Shown piece by piece: positions 1 through 5,600 of a DNA stretch of 21,741 nucleotides (position 1 is the first letter of the stretch; every line of letters starts with the position of its first letter). The position numbers were made by a program, and so were the translations under genes. The notes below the pieces were generated by a model. The model was given only the letters and a program-made list of their open reading frames with translations. It was not told the DNA's origin and searched no databases. Source of the stretch: JAWVZU01 sp033722075 (lineage in GTDB: Bacteria > Pseudomonadota > Gammaproteobacteria > Xanthomonadales > SZUA-38); NCBI GenBank assembly GCA_033722075.1, contig JAWVZU010000026.1, positions 1-21,741 on the forward strand, read 5' to 3'.

Positions 1-983
1 CCGTTGGCCACCGCGTCTTCGACCTGCTCGGCAATCTCATCGCGCAGGTCGTCGCGGGCCATGGGCGCAAGTGTCGTATCTTCTTCCCGCGGATCGCCGA
101 AGCGGCGTTCCCGGGCGCCTTCGACAAATCCTTCGACAAACCGGTCGAAGCAATCCTCGAGCACGATGAACCGCTTGGCGGCGATACAGCTCTGTCCGCT
201 GTTCATGTAGCGGGCCTGCACGGCATTATCCAATACCTTCGCTTCATTCTCGAGATCGAGCACGACGAAAGGATCGGAACCGCCGAGTTCCAGCACCGAC
301 GGCTTGATGGCTTCGCCGGCTGCTGCGCCGACGGAGCGGCCGGCCCGTTCGCTTCCGGTCAGGGAGGCGCCGGCGATTCGGTCGTCGCCGATCAGCTCGC
401 TCGCGCGGGAACCTGAACAGACGATGGTCTGGAACAGCCCGTCGGATGCACCGGTCTCGGCAAACAGCTCCTGCATTTCCATCGCGCAGCCGGTAACGTT
501 GCTGGCATGCTTGAGCACTACCGTGTTGCCGGCCATGAGGGCCGGCGCGGCACAGCGGAACGCCTGCCAGTAGGGGAAATTCCAGGGCATGATGGTGAGA
601 ATGACCCCTAGCGGGCTACGCGCGACGAACGACTTCTTGTCGCCGTCGTCTGCAAGCGGCTCGTCGGCCAGTTGCCGTTCGGCATTGTCCGCATAGTAGC
701 GGCAGACCCACGCGCACTTTTCGACCTCCCCGCGCGCCTCGCCGATGAGCTTGCCCATTTCCCGGGTTGCCAGCTCGGCAAGTTCGTCCCGGCGGGTTTC
801 CAGCCTGCTGGCGAGTGCGCGAAGGGTCGCGGCGCGAGTCTGCATGGCACTGGCTTTCCAGGTTTCCTGGGCATCGACAGCCCGATCCAGGGTCTCGTCG
901 ATCCGCCTGTCCGAGAACAGTTCGTATTCCGCAATTGTGTCCTCGGTGTACGGATTGACGCTCTTGAGCGAATCACCCGCCAT
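1..983 (-). CDS. sad: NAD(P)-dependent aldehyde dehydrogenase, succinate-semialdehyde type, C-terminus beyond window
   Basis: Cytosolic aldehyde dehydrogenase, most like E. coli Sad/YneI, which oxidises succinate semialdehyde to succinate. About 327 of the usual ~460 residues are present; the C-terminus lies left of position 1. Visible: MPWNFPYWQ (132-140), the general-base motif LELGGSDPF with Glu228, and the nucleophile in GQSCIAAKRF (Cys262), followed by a DPRE..LAPMARDDLRDE stretch shared with Sad. The gene overlaps the end of the upstream lipoprotein gene by 11 nt, so the two are probably co-transcribed and translationally coupled. GAGGAG lies 4 nt before an in-frame ATG at 989 and 10 nt before the ATG at 983, so either may be the start. 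Family assignment is firm; the exact substrate is inferred from motif similarity. Confidence 0.85.
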   Translation of the reverse strand, partial: MAGDSLKSVNPYTEDTIAEYELFSDRRIDETLDRAVDAQETWKASAMQTRAATLRALASRLETRRDELAELATREMGKLIGEARGEVEKCAWVCRYYADNAERQLADEPLADDGDKKSFVARSPLGVILTIMPWNFPYWQAFRCAAPALMAGNTVVLKHASNVTGCAMEMQELFAETGASDGLFQTIVCSGSRASELIGDDRIAGASLTGSERAGRSVGAAAGEAIKPSVLELGGSDPFVVLDLENEAKVLDNAVQARYMNSGQSCIAAKRFIVLEDCFDRFVEGFVEGARERRFGDPREEDTTLAPMARDDLRDEIAEQVEDAVAN

Positions 984-1356
984 CGTCATCCGACTCCTCG
1001 TCGTCACTAAGCGCCTGATCCGCTTCCTCTACGGTCTCCTCTACCTGATCAGCAACGGCTTCCGCAGCCTGGTCGGCTTCGGCCATTCGCTCTGCCGCCT
1101 CGTCAACCATCTCGTCTGCCAGTATTTCTCCTTCCTGGCCGACTTCCTCGGCGAACATCTCGGCGTCTTGCGCTGTGGATTCGGCAGCCTCGGTGGTTTC
1201 TTCTACCGCCTGCTCGGCTTCCATCATACGCTCGGCACCCTCGTCGACAGCCTCCTCGGCGAGTACCTCGGCATCATCAACCGCATCCGGCTCATCCTGA
1301 TTTCCGCCACACGCTGCCAGTGCCGCAATTACGATCCATGGTGTCAGCTTCCTCAT
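973..1356 (-). CDS. Acidic Ala/Glu-rich lipoprotein with internal repeat
   Basis: A 127-residue predicted lipoprotein of unknown function. A short hydrophobic signal ends in the lipobox LAAC (lipidated Cys16), followed by GGNQDEP, which lacks an Asp at +2 and so fits outer-membrane sorting. The rest is almost entirely Ala, Glu, Asp, Val and Met, strongly acidic and probably helical or coiled coil. Residues 29-53 and 76-100 are an internal duplication (AEVLAEEAVDEGAERM against GEILADEMVDEAAERM). It ends in a poly-acidic tail whose stop overlaps the aldehyde dehydrogenase start. AAGGAAG lies just before the ATG. A candidate sigma-54 promoter sits about 30 nt upstream. No known family recognised; an osmotic or envelope role is only a guess. 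Confidence 0.75.
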   Translation of the reverse strand: MRKLTPWIVIAALAACGGNQDEPDAVDDAEVLAEEAVDEGAERMMEAEQAVEETTEAAESTAQDAEMFAEEVGQEGEILADEMVDEAAERMAEADQAAEAVADQVEETVEEADQALSDDEESDDDGG

Positions 1357-1395
1357 TGTCTTCCTTTCGTCTTTTTGAATTGTCCCCAGGAATCA

Positions 1396-1411
1396 TGCAT
1401 CAACCATGCCG
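1396..1411 (-). promoter_or_regulatory. Candidate sigma-54 promoter for the lipoprotein-aldehyde dehydrogenase operon
   Basis: Read on the minus strand the site is CGGCATGGTTGATGCA. It has GG and GC separated by exactly 10 bases and matches 9 of the 12 fixed positions of the consensus TGGCACG-N4-TTGCA. The predicted transcript start near 1385 leaves a leader of about 29 nt with a Shine-Dalgarno sequence. The call rests on pattern and position only. Confidence 0.4.
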
Positions 1412-1471
1412 ATCTCGGGACGGTCAATCGGGTCAATTTCCGTGGTACGGCTTTCAAGGCAATGTAAATCT

Positions 1472-1489
1472 TTCACGAATTATCGCGAA
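1472..1489. promoter_or_regulatory. 18-bp dyad, candidate enhancer shared by two divergent sigma-54 promoters
   Basis: TTCACGAATTATCGCGAA is an imperfect dyad (TTCaCGA, 4-bp centre, TCGcGAA). Its centre is about 87 bp upstream of the predicted plus-strand start and about 95 bp upstream of the predicted minus-strand start. Dyads at this distance are typical binding sites for NtrC-family activators with a Fis-type helix-turn-helix, such as the one encoded at 4154-5506. Which protein binds is inferred. Confidence 0.4.
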
Positions 1490-1541
1490 CGGGAGGGCGG
1501 GGCCTGATGGAAGACGCGTGGCAGCACAGTGTTCGCAATTC

Positions 1542-1557
1542 TGGTATGAGCTTTGCA
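1542..1557 (+). promoter_or_regulatory. Candidate sigma-54 promoter for the OB-fold protein gene
   Basis: TGGTATGAGCTTTGCA has the obligatory GG (1543-1544) and GC (1555-1556) at 10-base spacing and matches 10 of the 12 fixed positions of TGGCACG-N4-TTGCA. The predicted start near 1568 gives a leader of about 54 nt before the ATG at 1622. It is the best sigma-54 match I found in the intergenic regions of this window. Confidence 0.55.
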
Positions 1558-1572
1558 ACACGGGAGGGCAAA

Positions 1573-1591
1573 CGCCGATCGTCTGTCGGCG
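1573..1591 (+). other. Small hairpin in the predicted 5' leader
   Basis: CGCCGA (1573-1578) and TCGGCG (1586-1591) form a perfect 6-bp stem with a 7-nt loop, about 20 nt before the Shine-Dalgarno sequence GGGAGGA. It could stabilise the mRNA 5' end; there is no sign of a riboswitch. Confidence 0.35.
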
Positions 1592-1621
1592 CCAAGTTGA
1601 ATTGAAAAAGGGAGGATCCCG

Positions 1622-2269
1622 ATGAACTATCGTTTAAGAAAATCCGCACTTGCCCTTGCCGTTGCTGCACTCGTTGCCGCGCCGGCGGCGGCGGTTGCCG
1701 ATGACCACGTGGACATGATGCCGGATGACAGCTGGATCAGTGTATCCGGTACGGTCGATGAGGTTTCCCCGCACAGCTTTATCCTTGACTATGGTGATGA
1801 TTCGATCATCGTCGAGATGGATGACTGGGACGCCGATGCGGACGGTTACAAGCTCGTTCCCGGCGACTCGGTAACGGTCACCGGACTGGTCGACAACGAT
1901 CTGTTCGAGGCCAAGACCATCGAGGCCGGCAGCGTCTATGTCGAGAGCCTGAACACCTACTTCTACGCGAGCAGCGCCGACGAAGAGGACGCCTACGTAT
2001 CCTACACGGTCATGATCGACCCCGGTCAGCTGAATCTCCAGGGTACGGTGACCGAGGTGTCCGGTGACGAGTTCGTCATCGACACGGGCTGGCAAAAGAT
2101 CGAAGTGAACGTCTCCGAGATGCCCTACGATCCGCTGGACGACGAGGGTTTCCAGAAGATCACCAAAGGCGATCGCGTGAGCGTGAGCGGTAAAATGGGA
2201 ACCGACTTCTTCGTCGACCGTGACTTCATGGCCGACTCGGTGATTACGCTCCAGAAGCGCAGTTCCTAA
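1622..2269 (+). CDS. Secreted protein with two tandem OB-fold (NirD/YgiW/YdeI-like) domains
   Basis: A 215-residue exported protein. The signal peptide has a basic start (MNYRLRKS) and an Ala/Leu core, with likely cleavage after AAAVA near residue 26, so the product should be periplasmic. Two similar beta-rich units follow, at about 38-110 (SVSGTVDEVSPHSFILDYGD...PGDSVTVTG) and about 135-212 (NLQGTVTEVSGDEFVIDTG...KGDRVSVSG). This is the pattern of bacterial OB-fold stress proteins, which normally carry one such domain; I infer an internal duplication. The protein is very acidic. GGGAGGA sits 5-7 nt before the ATG. It is preceded by a candidate sigma-54 promoter and followed by a strong terminator, so it is probably monocistronic. 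Ligand and exact role are unknown. Confidence 0.75.
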   Translation: MNYRLRKSALALAVAALVAAPAAAVADDHVDMMPDDSWISVSGTVDEVSPHSFILDYGDDSIIVEMDDWDADADGYKLVPGDSVTVTGLVDNDLFEAKTIEAGSVYVESLNTYFYASSADEEDAYVSYTVMIDPGQLNLQGTVTEVSGDEFVIDTGWQKIEVNVSEMPYDPLDDEGFQKITKGDRVSVSGKMGTDFFVDRDFMADSVITLQKRSS

Positions 2270-2284
2270 AGTAAATCTCCAACC

Positions 2285-2322
2285 GAGGGCGATTCCGGTA
2301 TCGGGATTCGCCCTCTTTTTTT
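2285..2322 (+). terminator. Rho-independent terminator
   Basis: A stem with arms 2285-2296 and 2304-2315 (one T-T mismatch, otherwise paired from GAGGGCGA inwards), a 7-nt loop and a run of seven T. It lies 15 nt after the stop codon of the OB-fold gene. The BON gene therefore needs read-through or its own promoter in the short stretch before 2353. Confidence 0.9.
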
Positions 2323-2352
2323 GACTATTCCTATGTCTGACGAGGAGAAAAC

Positions 2353-2712
2353 ATGTATCGCAGAATCCTGACAATCACCATTGCCGCTGCACTCGCAACC
2401 GCCTGTGCCGCGCCTGAGCCCTATGCGGATCAAAACCCCGATGCGGCCGATACCGGCGTCGCAATCGTCGGTGAAGAACCAGTGGCCACGGATTCGGATG
2501 AGTTCTACCGGACCGATGCGCAAATCCGCACCGCTGTAGAGAATGAGCTGGTGGAAGCAGGACTCGACGACGTCACCGTGCGCGTGATCAACGGTGATGT
2601 CTATCTGAGCGGCTGGACCCGTTCGGCGGGTGACCGTGAGCTGGCGGTCAATGTCGCCCGCGATGTGAACGGTGTTGAGGAAGTCTTCGCCAGAGACGTA
2701 TCGACCTGGTAA
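2353..2712 (+). CDS. BON-domain lipoprotein (OsmY-like domain)
   Basis: A 119-residue predicted lipoprotein. The signal segment MYRRILTITIAAALATAC ends in a slightly degenerate lipobox with Cys18. A low-complexity Asp/Pro/Ala linker follows, then one BON domain at about 54-119: RTDAQIRTAVENELVEAGLD, then VTVRVINGDVYLSGW and VARDVNGVEEVFARDVSTW. BON domains bind phospholipid or membrane surfaces and occur in the osmotic-shock protein OsmY and the outer-membrane protein DolP; this is a single-domain version. GAGGAG precedes the ATG by 5 nt. The next gene begins almost at once, so the two form an operon. Confidence 0.85.
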   Translation: MYRRILTITIAAALATACAAPEPYADQNPDAADTGVAIVGEEPVATDSDEFYRTDAQIRTAVENELVEAGLDDVTVRVINGDVYLSGWTRSAGDRELAVNVARDVNGVEEVFARDVSTW

Positions 2713-2724
2713 ATGGAGGCCGCA

Positions 2725-3261
2725 ATGGGTTATTCGAAATCTTCAGCTCGACGCTTCAAGTTCTTCGGCGTGATCTTCCTGTTGGCGGGGCTGGCCGCGC
2801 TCCTGGTCCCTCCGGTCGCCGGGCTTGCCGTGGCGCTCATCCTGGGTTGGCTGTTCGTAATTGGCGGGGGACTACAGGCGCTGAGTGCGCTCACCGCGCC
2901 GAGGAGCGAGGTTTTCTGGGTCAAGCTTCTGTGGTCCATGCTCTACATGGGGGTGGGCTTGTGGGTTGTACTGCAACCCACGCAAGGCATGCAGGCCCTG
3001 GCCCTGGCGGTTGGTCTGTTGTTTGCCCTGGACGCGGCGGTCAAGCTCTATTTCGCCTGGCAGCGGCGGGGGCGGGGTTATGGTGGCTGGATCGTCATCG
3101 GTGGCCTGTTGTCGGCGTTACTCGCCGGTCTGTTGTTTGCAGGATGGCCGGAAGCATCCGCGACGCTGCTGGGCATTCTCGTGGGAGTCAACCTGCTGAC
3201 CAACGGTGTGCTCGCGCTCGTCGTTGCACAGGACGTCCGCGACAGCGGCCTCGTCTCCTGA
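2725..3261 (+). CDS. HdeD-family (DUF308) integral membrane protein
   Basis: A six-helix inner-membrane protein of about 178 residues, the usual HdeD length. Hydrophobic segments alternate with short loops: the first is VIFLLAGLAALLVPP, the second contains GWLFVIGGGLQALSAL, and the third pair flanks WSMLYMGVGLWVVLQP. HdeD of E. coli is linked to acid resistance at high cell density; the molecular activity is not settled. An ATG at 2713 directly follows the BON stop codon, but GGAGG at 2716-2720 lies 5 nt before the ATG at 2725, so the latter is chosen. It pairs with the BON gene and converges on the ferritin-like gene. The 36-nt gap at 3262-3297 shows no clear terminator. Confidence 0.85.
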   Translation: MGYSKSSARRFKFFGVIFLLAGLAALLVPPVAGLAVALILGWLFVIGGGLQALSALTAPRSEVFWVKLLWSMLYMGVGLWVVLQPTQGMQALALAVGLLFALDAAVKLYFAWQRRGRGYGGWIVIGGLLSALLAGLLFAGWPEASATLLGILVGVNLLTNGVLALVVAQDVRDSGLVS

Positions 3262-3297
3262 GAGAAATCCTGGTTTCGTCCCGGAGATTGCCTCCGC

Positions 3298-3834
3298 TCA
3301 GTCGCCCAGGCGATCGAGCAGGCTGGCCATGTCGTCCGCGTGCTCTTCTTCCTGCTCGAGGATCTCCTCGATCATCCGGCGGGTGGTCGAATCATCATCC
3401 TTCAGCCAGCGGGCGATCTCCGAGTAGGTCTCGATCGCGATACGCTCTGCCACCAGGTCTTCCTCGATCATCTCCCTCAGGCTCGCGCCTTCGACGTACT
3501 CGGCGTGGGCCCGAGTGTGTAGCCCTTCAGGATTGAAATTCGGCCGGCCACCCAGTTGGGTAATCCTTTCGGCAACGCGGTCGGCATGTTCCTGCTCATC
3601 GTTGGCGTGTTCCAGGAACTCTTCTGCGGCCTGCTCGCCATGAATTCCGCTGGCCATGAAGTAGTGGTACTTGTAACGCAATACGCACACGATCTCGGTG
3701 GCCAGGACTTCATTCAGTACCTTGATCACCTGATCCCGATCGGCCCGGTAAGCCTCCGTGACGGCGCCCTTCTGCATTTCCTTTCGGGCCCGCTCGCGGA
3801 TGGCTTCGATGTCGGTTTTGAATGGCTGATTCAT
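3298..3834 (-). CDS. Bacterioferritin-like diiron protein without the haem-ligand methionine
   Basis: A 178-residue four-helix ferritin-like protein, probably for iron storage or iron detoxification. The six diiron ligands of bacterioferritin can be placed: Glu47 (ATEIVCVLRY), Glu80 and His83 (DEQEHADR), Glu130 (DLVAERIAIE), and Glu162 and His165 (EQEEEHADD). Bacterioferritin has Met52 next to the second Glu (EMKH) as haem ligand; here it is Gln81 (EQEH), so no haem is expected by that mode. A helical N-terminal extension of about 30 residues precedes the first ligand helix. GAGGAAAC directly precedes the ATG. The PRC-barrel gene ends 25 nt upstream, and the activator gene lies before that; all three may be one operon. 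Confidence 0.85.
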   Translation of the reverse strand: MNQPFKTDIEAIRERARKEMQKGAVTEAYRADRDQVIKVLNEVLATEIVCVLRYKYHYFMASGIHGEQAAEEFLEHANDEQEHADRVAERITQLGGRPNFNPEGLHTRAHAEYVEGASLREMIEEDLVAERIAIETYSEIARWLKDDDSTTRRMIEEILEQEEEHADDMASLLDRLGD

Positions 3835-3859
3835 GTTTCCTCGCTTTCAGGTTGGGGTT

Positions 3860-4123
3860 CTATGGCAAATACCGCGCAAGCGACTGGCGCTTGATGTTCA
3901 GCGATATGCGGGAATCGATGTTGACATGGCTCCAGGGTACCGCCAGTTTCGACGAGTCGGAATCCGCAAATGTTACCTTGAGAAATGCGATCCTTCCGTC
4001 GCGTTCAATGAGAATGTCCTGAACCTGCCCGATCCGGTTGCCGTCCTCGTCGACGACGGTTTGACCAAGCAGTTTCTCGGCTGAAATGTCATAGTGCTCT
4101 ATTGGTCGGGTATAGGTATTCAT
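3860..4123 (-). CDS. PRC-barrel domain protein
   Basis: An 87-residue protein that is essentially one PRC barrel: AEKLLGQTVVDEDGNRIGQVQDILIERDG is the typical first half (split here by family convention at GNRIG), followed by IAFLKVTFAD, then KLAVPWSHVNID. PRC barrels occur as short cytoplasmic proteins of unclear role and as domains of RimM and photosynthetic reaction centre subunit H. No signal peptide or membrane helix is seen. It has almost no Shine-Dalgarno sequence and starts 30 nt after the activator stop codon. Small PRC-barrel proteins are often found near other stress genes, as here. Confidence 0.85.
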   Translation of the reverse strand: MNTYTRPIEHYDISAEKLLGQTVVDEDGNRIGQVQDILIERDGRIAFLKVTFADSDSSKLAVPWSHVNIDSRISLNIKRQSLARYLP

Positions 4124-4134
4124 ACTGCCAGAGA

Positions 4135-4150
4135 TGCATTGATCATGCCG
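4135..4150 (-). promoter_or_regulatory. Weak sigma-54-like site before the PRC-barrel gene
   Basis: Minus strand CGGCATGATCAATGCA: correct GG-N10-GC spacing and 9 of 12 consensus positions. All fixed positions are identical to the site at 1396-1411 (CGGCATG-N4-ATGCA). Against it, the predicted start falls at about 4124, one base before the ATG, which would leave a leaderless mRNA. Confidence 0.25.
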
Positions 4151-4153
4151 GAC

Positions 4154-5506
4154 TCATTGCGAGGCCTCGTAGCGCTTGAGCCGGTTGTAGAGCGTCTTGA
4201 GGCTGATGCCGAGCGCCTCGGCGGCGCGTTTCTTGTCGCCGTCATAGGAATCGAGCGTCGCCAGGATCAGTCGTCTTTCGACATCCTTGATCCGACTGCC
4301 TACCGAAACTCGTAAAAAGTCGCCACCGTCATCGACCGTTCCCGGGATATTGCCCGGCAGGTCTTCGGGTTCGATGACTCGCTCAGTCAAGATGTGGCCA
4401 CGCATGACCGCGTTACGCAATTCGCGCACGTTCCCGGGCCAGTGGTGAAGCCGCAGGATATCCAGGGTTTCCTCCGAAATGCGCTTGTCGACGCCCTGGT
4501 CCCGGTTGAAACCGTCGAGGAAGTGCTGCGCAATGACCACGACGTCGTCGCCGCGTTCGCGCAGTGCGGGGATATTGATTGGAATCTGCGCCAGTCGAAA
4601 ATACAGGTCCTCCCGCAGCGTACCTTCCTCGACCGCCTCCTGGGGGTCGCGGTTGGTCGTCGCTACAAGCCTGACATCGGATTTCAGCGTCTCTTCTCCG
4701 CCGACGCGCCGGAACTCGTCGGACTCGAGGACGCGCAGCAATTTCACCTGAAGGTCTGGTGGAGTCTCCGTGACCTCGTCCAGGAACAATGTTCCTCCCT
4801 CGGCCTGCTCGAAAAAACCGATATGCCGGCGATTGGCGCCGGTAAATGCGCCGCGCTCGTGGCCGAACAGCTCGCTCTCGACCAATTCATTGGCAATGGC
4901 GCCGCAGTTGACCGTAACCAGCGGGCCGTCGCGACGTGAGCTGAGATCGTGGATGGCGCGGGCGATCAACTCCTTGCCCGTGCCGGTTTCCCCCACCAGG
5001 AAAATGGTCGCCTCGGTCGGGGCCACCTTGGCAATCAGCCGATGCACGCGTTGCATGGGCGGCGAGTCCCCCAGGAGCACTGATCGGACTTTGTCGATCG
5101 CCGGGTCGGAGTCCTTGTGCGGGGACCGGTCGAGGTGTGCGAGCAGCTCGGCGAGGGTGACTTCGAAGCGTTGCTGCTCATCCGGAAGCACGAAATAGTC
5201 GTCCGCACCCAGACGCATGCCGCGGCGGGCGACTCGCAGATCTTCGTGGTCGGAAACCTGGAGAATGCGCGAGGCGCTGGCAAGGTCGCTGCGACCCAGC
5301 AGGTCCGGCCCGAAGAACTCGGAGTCGCCGACATCGGCGGCAAGACCGATGACGATTACCTCGGGAAGTCCCCGGGCGAGCTGCTCCTTCACTTCCCGCG
5401 GCGTGACCGCTGCATTGACCGCAAAACCGACGTCTCTGGCGAGACGAGCAATGTTCTCGTCATGACAGCCGTCTTCGTTGATGAGCAGCAATTCCGGCCG
5501 ACTCAA
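4154..5506 (-). CDS. Sigma-54-dependent transcription activator with degenerate receiver domain
   Basis: A 450-residue NtrC-family enhancer-binding protein. Residues 1-125 are a receiver-like fold: the acidic pocket remains (NEDG, 10-13), but the phospho-acceptor position near 54 reads VIVIGLA without Asp, and the conserved Lys is Leu107 (DDYFVLPD). The AAA+ domain has Walker A GETGTGKE (172-179), the sigma-54-contacting loop GAFTGA (219-224) and Walker B GGTLFLDE (237-244). A Fis-type helix-turn-helix ends the protein (KKRAAEALGISLKTLYNRL, 425-443). Start is TTG with AAGGAG 7 nt upstream. It should activate RNA polymerase with RpoN; the signal is unlikely to be ordinary Asp phosphorylation. 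No partner histidine kinase is adjacent. Nearby sigma-54-like promoters are plausible targets. Confidence 0.9.
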   Translation of the reverse strand: MSRPELLLINEDGCHDENIARLARDVGFAVNAAVTPREVKEQLARGLPEVIVIGLAADVGDSEFFGPDLLGRSDLASASRILQVSDHEDLRVARRGMRLGADDYFVLPDEQQRFEVTLAELLAHLDRSPHKDSDPAIDKVRSVLLGDSPPMQRVHRLIAKVAPTEATIFLVGETGTGKELIARAIHDLSSRRDGPLVTVNCGAIANELVESELFGHERGAFTGANRRHIGFFEQAEGGTLFLDEVTETPPDLQVKLLRVLESDEFRRVGGEETLKSDVRLVATTNRDPQEAVEEGTLREDLYFRLAQIPINIPALRERGDDVVVIAQHFLDGFNRDQGVDKRISEETLDILRLHHWPGNVRELRNAVMRGHILTERVIEPEDLPGNIPGTVDDGGDFLRVSVGSRIKDVERRLILATLDSYDGDKKRAAEALGISLKTLYNRLKRYEASQ

Positions 5507-5572
5507 TGGCGTTCTCCTTCGCGCTCCGGGCTTTTTTCAGGTCAGAGGTGACCGGCGAATTCTTCAAAATCA

Positions 5573-5587
5573 TTGAAAGTTTTTCAA
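5573..5587. other. Short perfect inverted repeat between exchanger and activator genes
   Basis: TTGAAAGTTTTTCAA: 6-bp arms around 3 bases, in the 94-bp gap between two minus-strand genes. It could be an operator for the activator gene or a weak hairpin after the exchanger gene. AT-rich short dyads arise easily by chance. Confidence 0.25.
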
Positions 5588-5600
5588 GTTCCCCGAACGA

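Noticed and set aside
1473..1670. 65-codon minus-strand frame in the divergent promoter region
   Set aside because: It overlaps the dyad, the plus-strand promoter and the signal-peptide codons of the OB-fold gene; no domain.
1634..2374. Minus-strand open frame opposite the OB-fold gene
   Set aside because: It overlaps a gene with signal peptide, Shine-Dalgarno sequence and terminator and crosses that terminator; His/Arg/Val-rich shadow composition.
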